Source of the DNA: CAWUKT01 sp963923035
GTDB taxonomy: Bacteria > Bacteroidota > Bacteroidia > J057 > JADKCL01
Reading direction: 5' to 3'
NCBI GenBank assembly: GCA_963923035.1
Contig: CAWUKT010000052.1
Location: forward strand, 1-50,003
DNA length: 50,003 nucleotides
Within the stretch, counting starts at the first letter, position 1, and every line of letters starts with the position of its first letter. Of the stretch, positions 37,300 to 46,700 are shown piece after piece. The position numbers were made by a program, and so were the translations under genes. Below the pieces are notes generated by a model, which searched no databases, was not told where the DNA came from, and saw only the letters and a program-made list of their open reading frames with translations.

Positions 37300-38023
37300 G
37301 GCATATCGGCATTGGTGCAGGACCCTGATGATGGTCCTGATGCTGGGCGTCGGCTCTGTGATGGCACAGGGAGCCGCGGAGCCCCGCCAATTCGATCCCG
37401 AACGCCTGGAGCGCTACCGCAGCAATCCCGATTACCAGTACGACCGCCCAACGCCAGAGCCGCCGGAGCGGCCCAAACCCGAAGAACTGATCCGCGAGCG
37501 TCCCGAAGCCTATACCGATCCCCGGATTGAGATCGACGGCCCCAATATCGGCGGGATCGTCAAAGTGATTTTCTGGATTTTGGTGATTGGAGGGGGCGGA
37601 TTCATGCTGTTGCAGATCTTCCGGGTGCGGCTGAAGAACCTGTTCAAGAAAAAGAGCGACGAGGGAAAAGTCGAATTCGAAGAAGTCCTGGACCCCGAAG
37701 ACATTTCGAACCTGGAATTGGACGATCCCATTCGGAATGCGATCGACAAAGGGCAATATAGAAAGGCGACCAGGTTGTTGTATTTGAAGGCCCTCCGACA
37801 AATGCAGGACCGTTCCATGATTGTGTGGCGACGGGAAAAAACCAACCGCGACTATCTCCGCGAATTGAAAATCCGCGAACTGCGGCCACCCTTTCGCCAG
37901 ATCACCCACCTCTTCGAATACATCTGGTACGGCGAAGTGCCGTTGGATCAGGACAATTTCAACCAGGCCTACGCGACCTTTGTCGAGTTTGACCAACAAT
38001 TGAGGAGGTACGATGAAGGGTAG
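37286..38023 (+). CDS. DUF4129-like membrane protein
   Basis: A 245-aa protein. An N-terminal signal (TLMMVLMLGVGSVMAQ) leads to a Pro/Glu/Arg-rich periplasmic linker (about 30-90) and a single membrane helix (IVKVIFWILVIGGGGFMLLQIF, about 92-113). The cytoplasmic C-terminal part has the DUF4129 pattern: IDKGQYRKATRLLYLKALRQM followed by NRDYLREL and FEYIWYGE. This domain recurs in MoxR/DUF58 clusters. Its last codons overlap the next gene's start by 11 bases. Confidence 0.85.
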   Translation: MSNTKAYRHWCRTLMMVLMLGVGSVMAQGAAEPRQFDPERLERYRSNPDYQYDRPTPEPPERPKPEELIRERPEAYTDPRIEIDGPNIGGIVKVIFWILVIGGGGFMLLQIFRVRLKNLFKKKSDEGKVEFEEVLDPEDISNLELDDPIRNAIDKGQYRKATRLLYLKALRQMQDRSMIVWRREKTNRDYLRELKIRELRPPFRQITHLFEYIWYGEVPLDQDNFNQAYATFVEFDQQLRRYDEG

Positions 38024-39215
38024 AATCCTCCCCATCGCGATCCTCGTGGTCCTGTTTCTGGGGTATATCGCCCTGGAAACCTTCGGTCCTAAGCAGGACG
38101 AGTGGAAGCCCAAATACGGGCGGGAACACGATTCCCCCTTCGGGAGCCAGTTGGTCTACGAAGGCCTGAGCGACCTGCTGCCCGACCAGGAAATCATTCC
38201 GGTGGAGACGTCGCCCGCCGATCACCTGCGGGAGTTCCAGAAGGAAAAGACGAATTATATCATCATCCAGCAGTCGCTGAACATGAACCGCAGTGATGCG
38301 GAGGCCCTGCTGCGGTATGCCGAAAACGGCAATACCGTCTTCGTCGCGGCCGCCGTCATGGACGGCGCATTCGGCAAGGAAATCGACCTCGACGCGGACG
38401 ATTTCTGGTACCGCGTGACCCGCAACGAGTTCTCCCAGGATTCCTACCTGACGATTGGAGAGGCCACCGAAGATGAAGACCTCATCGCCGAACGGAAGCA
38501 CTATCCCCTCCTCGACAACATCTATTATTCGACCCTCGGTTACTTCTATCAAAACGGCGAAATCCTCAGCACCGACGAAAAGGGCGAGGGCGTCATGACC
38601 CTGCTGGAACGGGGAGAAGGGCGCATTTACATCCACACCGTCCCGCTCATGTTCACCAATTTCTACATGGTGGACCGCATCAACCACGCCTATATCGCCC
38701 GGTGTTTATCCCATTTGCCCGTCCAGAAGACCTATTGGGACGAATACTACAAGCCGGGGAAAAAGCATGTGATCTCGCCCGCGACCTATATCCTGAGCGA
38801 GAAATCCCTGAATTGGGGGTGGATGTTGCTGCTGGGAACCATCATTGCGTTCATCCTGTTCGAAGGGAAACGCCGTCAGCGCCCCATTCCCATTGTCCAG
38901 CCCCCCGCCAACGATACCCTCGAATTCACCAAGACGATTGGGCGGCTGTACCTCGCTCACGGGGACCACAAAGACATCGCAGAAAAGAAAATCAAATACT
39001 TTCTGGAATACCTTCGCAACCGCTGGCAATTGGATACCCGGCAGGACGACGAGGACTTCCGGCGGCGGGTTGCGCTCAAGACGGGAGTAAAACGCCCCTT
39101 GGTAGACAACCTGTTCAACCTGACGAAGAAGGTAGAAAAGGAAGAAAAAGTGGACGAACCGACCTTGCAGGCCTTGCATGGGTACATCGAGGAATTCCAC
39201 ACCATGAGTAAATAG
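38013..39215 (+). CDS. DUF4350-like membrane protein
   Basis: A 400-aa protein. An N-terminal helix (ILPIAILVVLFLGYIAL) is followed by a GATase-like periplasmic domain (about 30-245, including SPFGSQLVYEGLSDLLP and NGNTVFVAAAVM). A second helix (WGWMLLLGTIIAFILF, about 270-285) leads to a cytoplasmic helical tail. Gene order and topology match DUF4350 proteins, which accompany DUF4129 and MoxR genes. It lies between these two here and ends 11 bases before the MoxR start. Confidence 0.85.
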   Translation: MKGRILPIAILVVLFLGYIALETFGPKQDEWKPKYGREHDSPFGSQLVYEGLSDLLPDQEIIPVETSPADHLREFQKEKTNYIIIQQSLNMNRSDAEALLRYAENGNTVFVAAAVMDGAFGKEIDLDADDFWYRVTRNEFSQDSYLTIGEATEDEDLIAERKHYPLLDNIYYSTLGYFYQNGEILSTDEKGEGVMTLLERGEGRIYIHTVPLMFTNFYMVDRINHAYIARCLSHLPVQKTYWDEYYKPGKKHVISPATYILSEKSLNWGWMLLLGTIIAFILFEGKRRQRPIPIVQPPANDTLEFTKTIGRLYLAHGDHKDIAEKKIKYFLEYLRNRWQLDTRQDDEDFRRRVALKTGVKRPLVDNLFNLTKKVEKEEKVDEPTLQALHGYIEEFHTMSK

Positions 39216-39226
39216 CAAAATTGACT

Positions 39227-40206
<980 letters not shown>

Positions 40207-40207
<1 letters not shown>

Positions 40208-41541
40208 TGATTGCCTTTTTCAAAAGCCTCTTCCTCACGCCGTTGACCTTCACCCTGTTGGTCATCAACATGCTCGTGTTCGTGGCGGCCTACTTTTTTC
40301 CGGTCCTCCACGTACCGGGAATCGGCCTCTTCGGCGCGATTGTGGCGGGCGTATTCCTGGATGGGGCTTTGCTGTTCCGCGTGCGGAAGGGCATCAACGG
40401 GTCCCGGGAGGTCCCGGAGAAGCTGTCCAACGGGGACGAAAATGAAATCGGCATTTACCTCTCGAACTACTACAACTTTGCCATTGGGTTTCAGATCTTC
40501 GACGAAGTCCCGGTCCAGTTCCAATTGCGGGAAATGCAGTTCAAGGGCGTGTTGAAGTCGGGGGAATACAAGCAAATCGCCTATGCCTTGCGGCCGGTGA
40601 AGCGGGGAGAATACACCTTTGGGGCGCTGAACATCCTAGTGCGCTCGCCCCTGTCGCTGGTCCGTCGTCGGTTCCGCTTCGATCAGGACGTCAGCGTGCC
40701 TTGTTATCCGTCCTACCTCCAAATGCGCAAGTACCAGCTCTACGCGGCGTCGAACCGGCTCCATGAATTGGGGGTGAAGAAGCTGCGGCGGGTCGGGCAA
40801 AGCATGGAATTTGAGCAGATCCGGGACTATGTGGTGGGCGATGACTACCGCAATGTGAACTGGAAGGCGACGGCGCGTCGGAATGGGCTGATGGTCAACC
40901 AGTACACCGAGGAGAAAAGCCAGCCGGTATACTGCGTGATCGACAAAGGGCGGATGATGAAGATGCCCTTTGAAGGTCTGAGCCTGTTGGATTATGCGAT
41001 CAATGCGAGCCTGGTGGTGTCGAGCATTGCGGTGTACAAGCAGGACCGGGCGGGTCTGGTGACATTTTCGGAGAAAATGGGCGTATTGCTGAAGGCGAGC
41101 CGGAAGCCTACGCAGATGTACAAGATCACCGAGTTGCTCTACAACCAGAAGAGTCGCTACCTCGAAAGCAATTACGAAATCTTATACGCCAACCTTCGCC
41201 GGAAGGTGAGCCACCGCAGCCTCATGCTGCTCTTCACGAATTTCGATTCCATTTCCTCCCTCCACCGCCAACTCCCGTACCTCCGCCGCCTCAACCGCGA
41301 CCATTTGCTCGTTGTCATCTTCTTCGAAAACACGGAGTTGCGCGCCCTGACCCTCTCGGAAGCCAATACCACCGAAGAAATCTACCTCAAAACGGTCGCC
41401 GAGAAGTTTGCCTTTGACAAGCGCCAAATTGTGCGGGAGCTGTCGGTGCAAGGCATTCAGTCGATCTTAACGACGCCAGAACAGCTGACGGTCAATACGT
41501 TGAATAAGTATTTGGAGATCAAGGCGCGGAATTTGATCTAA
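40207..41541 (+). CDS. DUF58 domain protein
   Basis: A 444-aa protein with two N-terminal membrane helices (about 10-50). The DUF58 signature lies in MEFEQIRDYVVGDDYRNVNWKATARR, and a VWA-like domain follows (PVYCVIDKGRMM as the MIDAS-like start, then LMLLFTNFDSISS). It begins with GTG at 40207, sharing the G of the MoxR TAG stop. It is the last gene of the unit; the SpoIIM-to-DUF58 set probably forms a membrane complex remodelled by the ATPase, though its job is unknown. Its stop overlaps the stop of the convergent small cysteine gene. Confidence 0.93.
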
Positions 41542-41729
41542 CCCAGCATCCCCCCATCCTTGTCATCTGTGGCCCGGGCATAGCCCGGACAAAAGCGTAC
41601 CGGCTGCGGCGGATACTTCATGAACCGGGGGTCTTCCCGGTTCCGCCGGCACATATAGAACACCGATCCGCGCTTGTTCTCGATTTTGCGGACGTTCAGA
41701 CAGGAATGACAGAGTGAGTTGGCAAACAA
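41538..41729 (-). CDS. small four-cysteine protein, probable zinc-binding
   Basis: A 63-aa protein with Cys7-x-x-Cys10, Cys27 and Cys47, in the order CHSC...GSVFYMC...RFMKYPPQPVRFCPGY. This fits a conserved class of tiny bacterial zinc-ribbon-like proteins with a KYP-x-x-PV-x-x-C-x-G-Y end, known to me only by pattern. No ATG exists before the first Cys pair; TTG at 41729-41727 is the best start and has AAGGA directly upstream. Its stop overlaps the convergent DUF58 stop. Function unknown; the low-complexity shadow explanation is unlikely given the cysteine spacing. Confidence 0.6.
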   Translation of the reverse strand: MFANSLCHSCLNVRKIENKRGSVFYMCRRNREDPRFMKYPPQPVRFCPGYARATDDKDGGMLG

Positions 41730-41780
41730 ATCCTTCTTTTTTCCAAAGCTAGTCCTTTTCCCCCGTTTTCAATGCCCCCA

Positions 41781-42542
41781 TCAGGTTGGCTGCCGCCGAA
41801 TTCCAAAATGTTCGGCCAGCTGGGCCTCAAATTCAGTGGGGGAACCAATCCGTGTTACGGCTTCCCGGTCGGGACCGGTCCATTTCAGTTCGGTGGAACT
41901 GAGCGTGACGCGCCCCGTACGGGTCGGCTTCGAGATGACCATTTTCCGCGTAAAATGGGAGCCCGGATCGGTCTGGTGGTAGCGGCACATGTCGGCGAAC
42001 TCGGCGAGTTGCCGGGGCTGGGGAGCAAATTGGTATTGCGGTTGGACCTCGCCGGCGGCCAATTGGTCGATTTGCCAAATGCCGGGCGCCGGCTGGTGCA
42101 GCCGGAACGTCCCGTGGGGATCCTCCTGGATGCTGTCTGCGACGAACCGGAGCGGTTCCAGAACGAATTTTCCGAACCCCACATCCGCCAACCAGGTCTC
42201 GTTTTCCACTTCCACCAACAAAGCCATGTGGTCGAACTCCGGGCCGTAGGAATCGCCATCCTTGTGAACGCGGGCCGAGACCATTTCCACCGAAAAGCCG
42301 AGTTCTCGCAGCAAGGCCCCAAACAAGCCAGTCAATTCGTAGCAGAATCCACCCCGGCCCTGGCCGATCACTTTGTCATAAATGCGGTCCAGGTCCAGCA
42401 AGATGGGATTTCCCCAGTGGATGTCCAGGTTTTCAAAGGGGACCGCCAGCAGATGGGACCGGTGCAAACCGGTCAGGGTCGCCGCATCCGGGGTAAGCGG
42501 GCCATCGTAGCCAATGCGTTGGAGGTAGCGGGTCGTATCCAT
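41781..42542 (-). CDS. nat: arylamine N-acetyltransferase
   Basis: A 253-aa enzyme that moves acetyl (or propionyl/malonyl) from CoA to arylamines or hydrazines. The catalytic triad is visible: Cys67 in GRGGFCYEL, His105 in FDHMALLV and Asp120 in WLADVGFG, all at the usual spacing. The N-terminal FENLDIHWGNPI is also typical. The start at 42542 (MDTTRYLQRIGY) is preferred over an upstream frame because it leaves 5 bases after the preceding stop. It lies directly behind the duplicated NTF2-like gene, in one likely operon. In some bacteria NAT acts in natural-product pathways; no such cluster is seen here. Confidence 0.94.
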   Translation of the reverse strand: MDTTRYLQRIGYDGPLTPDAATLTGLHRSHLLAVPFENLDIHWGNPILLDLDRIYDKVIGQGRGGFCYELTGLFGALLRELGFSVEMVSARVHKDGDSYGPEFDHMALLVEVENETWLADVGFGKFVLEPLRFVADSIQEDPHGTFRLHQPAPGIWQIDQLAAGEVQPQYQFAPQPRQLAEFADMCRYHQTDPGSHFTRKMVISKPTRTGRVTLSSTELKWTGPDREAVTRIGSPTEFEAQLAEHFGIRRQPT

Positions 42543-42547
42543 AAGCC

Positions 42548-43339
42548 TTAGAATTTGCCGGAATTGACCCACTGGTCGCGGGGAAGAATCTTCTCGACAT
42601 TGTCCCAATGCTCGACCACCTTGCCATTCTCAATGCGGAACAGGTCCGCCTGGGCGTACTCGGCGTCTTTGTGCGAGTCCTTCCAGGTGGCCCGGCTGAG
42701 CGTGGCCACAAAATTGCCCTGGCCGACCAAAAGGACGACTTCCTCGTAATTCAGCGGTCGGTTCGGATCGGAGGCCAGGCGCTGAAAATGTTCCAATCCG
42801 TCGCCCACGTCGGGATTGTGTTGGATGTATTGCTCGCTGGAAATATACTCGGACAATTTGCTGGGATCGCCGCCGCGCATCAATCCATCCTGGAGCAGTC
42901 GCCGCACCAAATCCTTGTTGGCTTCCGTCTGGTCCAGATCGGTAACTTCCCGCGCGCCATCGATCTTGGTCCGGCCGCTGGGATTGGTTGCGCTCGCGTA
43001 GCGGCTCAGGGTATCCCAGTGTTCCACGAGCTTGTCATTCTGGTCCGTCCGGAAAAAGTCCATCGTCACCCATTCGCTCTCCCCGTCATTGAGATTCTGG
43101 TAGGCATGGACGAAGACGTATTTCCCATCCTCAAAGCCCCGCAAAATCTCCATTTCCCGCTTGGGATTGCGCTCCAGGAACTTCTCAAAGTACTCAATGA
43201 AGCCCTCCTTGCCATCCCGCACATGGGCATTGTGCTGGATATATTCGTCACCGACATGGTGGGCGATGGCTTCGTGAATATCGCCATCCCGGAGGCCCTT
43301 CATGTACAGACCGCGCGCATTTTCGAGTTTTTGTCCCAT
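42548..43339 (-). CDS. tandem SnoaL/NTF2-like domain protein
   Basis: A 263-aa protein made of two copies of the same fold. Copy one has EYIQHNAHVRDGKEGF ... DKLVEHWDTL (about 32-110). Copy two has QYIQHNPDVGDGLEHF ... GKVVEHWDNV (about 165-250). Single-domain relatives of the SnoaL-like group have exactly these YIQHNP and VEHWD motifs and are small hydrolase/isomerase-like proteins of unclear substrate. No signal peptide is seen. It is 5 bases from the NAT gene and probably co-transcribed with it. Gene fusion or internal duplication is the clear oddity. Confidence 0.9.
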   Translation of the reverse strand: MGQKLENARGLYMKGLRDGDIHEAIAHHVGDEYIQHNAHVRDGKEGFIEYFEKFLERNPKREMEILRGFEDGKYVFVHAYQNLNDGESEWVTMDFFRTDQNDKLVEHWDTLSRYASATNPSGRTKIDGAREVTDLDQTEANKDLVRRLLQDGLMRGGDPSKLSEYISSEQYIQHNPDVGDGLEHFQRLASDPNRPLNYEEVVLLVGQGNFVATLSRATWKDSHKDAEYAQADLFRIENGKVVEHWDNVEKILPRDQWVNSGKF

Positions 43340-43748
43340 GTGAAAGTCGTTGTGATTGGAGGGGAAGATAGTGAGAATTGAGGGAGAGGAAAAGGCGTGG
43401 AATCAAGGGAAAGAATCAAACCAGAAAATCAGGAGCCTCGAAGCATTGGGGATGCTGAGGAAGGGGCAATTGAAGATTCGCTACGAGCCAAGAGACTCCA
43501 TTTGGTGACGTTTGAACCCCACTTTGGAGATGTCAGAGGGCCCTTCGGAACAAAAATCCCCTCTTCGGAACAATTTTTACAATCTGTCTATAATTCTCCC
43601 TAGATTAATCCCAGTACAGATTCTTCAACTCTCGGCCTCTCCATAGAATTCTCGCCGAGGATCAGATGAAACGTGTTTTTTATGTTTTCTCATTTCTCCT
43701 CCCCCAAGAGAGCGAGACAGTTTTTTTATGCTCAAAGTCTAAGCCATC
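43340..43748. other. intergenic region upstream of the giant protein gene
   Basis: About 409 bases between divergent genes. It is AT-richer than its surroundings and has a T-rich run near 43720. An open frame of 68 codons at 43397-43603 has no family resemblance and no supporting context, so it is not called. I see no RNA gene or strong hairpin. The promoter of the 1981-aa gene is probably in its right half. Confidence 0.4.
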
Positions 43749-46700
43749 ATGGAAAATCAACAATCGTCAACTGAGCATTCCAGTCCAGCCAAGGAAGAAA
43801 GTGGGAATGCATTTGGGGGACACCCCCTCGCTTCCGGAGGATTTGCCGATGGGGGAGATGCCCCTTCGCTGCCGCCTCCCGCATTGAATCTGGGAGGAGG
43901 TACAGCCGGCCCGGTCCAATTGTCCCGGGACCCGGGTGCCAATCTGCAGCCTCCCGTCCAGCAACGGTCCCAAGCGCCTTCCATTCCCCGAACTCCATCC
44001 GGCCCCCCGGTCCAGCGACAAGTCCAGTCCCACGAGGTCAGCTACTCTGAAAATGGCGAGATCCAGGACAATTCGCCGGGAGGTGGTTGGAGTCCCCCTC
44101 AGCAGCAAGACGAAGGGTATTTCCCTGAATCAGGCGACAATGAATTCCCTGAGACCTACGATGCTCCCAACGCCGATTTAGAATTCTTTGGCGTGAGTGT
44201 CCCCCGAATCGCCCCCAGTCATACCCTGTCGCCCTTCCCGGTGGCCAAGCGGATAGCGATGAACTCCGGCGTCAATACCCTCAAGACGAATCAAGGAACC
44301 ACGACCAAGGATGCCGATGGAAAATTAGAGGAGGCCAGAGAAGCGGTCAAAGATCCGGTCCACGAGGGCCGGAAGCAGGTGGCCAAGGGCAAGGTGGACC
44401 ACGGAAAAAACAATCCCGCTACGGAGATCGATCCGGGCGGCATCAACGAAAATGTAAAATCCAAAATCAGCGATATAGAGAGAAGCATCGACGGGTTCAA
44501 TGGAAATGAATCCGATATCCGAGATTACTTTGCCAATGCCGCCACGACCAAGTTGGGGGAAATGAAAGGTCAGGCGACCACGAACATTGAACAGGGAAGA
44601 GGTGAACTCAAGGACGATGTCGATGTCAAGGAAGAATCGACCTATCAGCACCTGAACCAGCAGGGTGGGTCCTTACCGTCTGAAATTGAAGCGGCCCAAA
44701 CGACGGAGGCGATTCAGGCGGGAGAAGGAGCCTTCCCGGAGGCCGTCGACGGAAATGCCGACATGGGCGGGTTGCTGGAAGCTGTGGAAACACATTACAA
44801 TGCGGAAATGGCGGAAGAGGGGCATTTTGGAGGAGAAGGGGAAGGAGCGGAAATCCCCGGCCTGGAAGAAAACCCCGATTACCAGGAACTCAAACGGAAG
44901 ATTCAGGAGGCCAACCTCGGGACCATTACGGCCGCCGTGGAACCCAAGAAAGGCGAATTGGTGACCACTTTGGACCAGGTGGAGACCGACCACAAGGCCG
45001 AAATGGACGTCATCCGAGAGGATAAACTGACGGTTGCCAAGGAGAAGCAGGCCGAAGTCAAGTCCCAAATCGAATTGGAAAAGGCGAGGGTGGCAGATGC
45101 GGTCAATATCCGGTTTGACCAGGTCAAGACCTTTGTAGACGACAAGATGGCTGAGGTCGACGGGATCGTGAACGGTACCATCGCAACGAACTACCCCTCT
45201 TCTCTGAGCAATTGCAATGTAAACGGATATTCCAATGCGATGGACTGGGCCATCAGCATGTTCTATACGGATGCCAACCTCGACCAGCCAGCGAGTACAG
45301 AAACCGTCCAGCCCAAAATGGCGAACGATGCCCCCATCCAGGCCAAGTTCGGAGCGGGGACAGTCGTACAGAGAGGATTTTGGAGTGATTTTCTAAATAT
45401 TGTGGGAGGCGCAGGCTCTCAGGACCCGGGCGGCACCCAAAGTGGAAACTCCCTCGAACAGTTCCTCATCCCCACCGCCCGCAGCAATTTTGGGGAGCGG
45501 ATGGACGCCATCGTGACCCACTACACGGGGATCATCGATCGGGGGATCAAGGACTGCAACGAGGCCATCCGGGTGGCCCAGGGAGAAATCCAGACCATCA
45601 TCGACAATTCTACGCTGGGCGAAGAAGACAAGAGCGAGATCGAGGTTCCCCTTGATGAGCTGAGGGCCGAAGTCAATGACGAAGGCACCCTGATGAAGGA
45701 TGAGATGATTGCGGAGAAGGAAGCCAAAGTGGCCGAAATCGACGAGGTCGTCGCGTCTCTCATGGTCAATCCCCTCAAAGACCTGGCCATGGCCGTCCTC
45801 AGCGCGCTGGGAGAAGGCGCCCTTTGGCTATTGGAACTGTTCTTCAAGGCCATTGGAGTGGACTTCGGCCCGGTGAAGGAATTCCTCGAATCGGTCGCCA
45901 GTGCCATCATCAACGATCCCCTGGGCTTCGTCCGGACCCTCGTACTGGTGCTGAAGGAATCCTTTGTCGAGTACTTCGAGAACATTGGCCAGAACCTTCA
46001 GACCATCATCTCCAACTGGTTATTGGGGGACGATCAAGACTTCGACAATACCGGAATGGAGCAGGTCACCTTCCCCGATGGTTCGGCCGAGAGCTGGATC
46101 AACTTCTTAATGGGACCGGCAGGCCTGGAAGGCTTGCAAAGTCAGCTCATTCCTGAAGGGGCAGAGATCCCCGGCGGCCATTCCGTCAACATCTCCAATA
46201 TCCTGGAAGGACTCAAAACCGGTGGCTTCAGCGGCATGTGGACCAGTTTGCAAGCCGAACTCCAAAACATCCCCATCGCGGGAGAATGGGTCGGCGGCGG
46301 ACAGGAGGCCGATGGAGAAGTCAAAACCGATGCCGAAGTGCTGGAGGAATTCCAGAGTTCGGACATGACCTGGGAAAATCTGCTGACCCAAATCACCGAA
46401 ATGGGCGTCGGAGGAGATTTCAGCCCGGCTGACCTGGAGGAAGCAGGGGCCATTTTCAAAGAGCTTACCGAACCCAATATTGATGCCTTCTTGCAGCGAT
46501 TCTCCGGTGAAATGGGGCTTGATTTCAACGATCCCATGCAGTTCGTCATCGATGGCCTCAAGGATTGGATCCAAAATGACCTCGTCCAAATTGTGCCCAG
46601 CGTGCTGATTCAGTTTGCCGGAGGAGGAATCGGGAAAATCTTCAAGGCCATCTACGATACGATCATGTGGGTGATCGAGAACCAGAACCTGCTCGCAGGG

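Noticed and set aside
43397..43603. 68-codon frame on plus upstream of the giant gene
   Set aside because: No recognisable motif, no clear ribosome site and no conservation evidence; it overlaps the probable promoter area.
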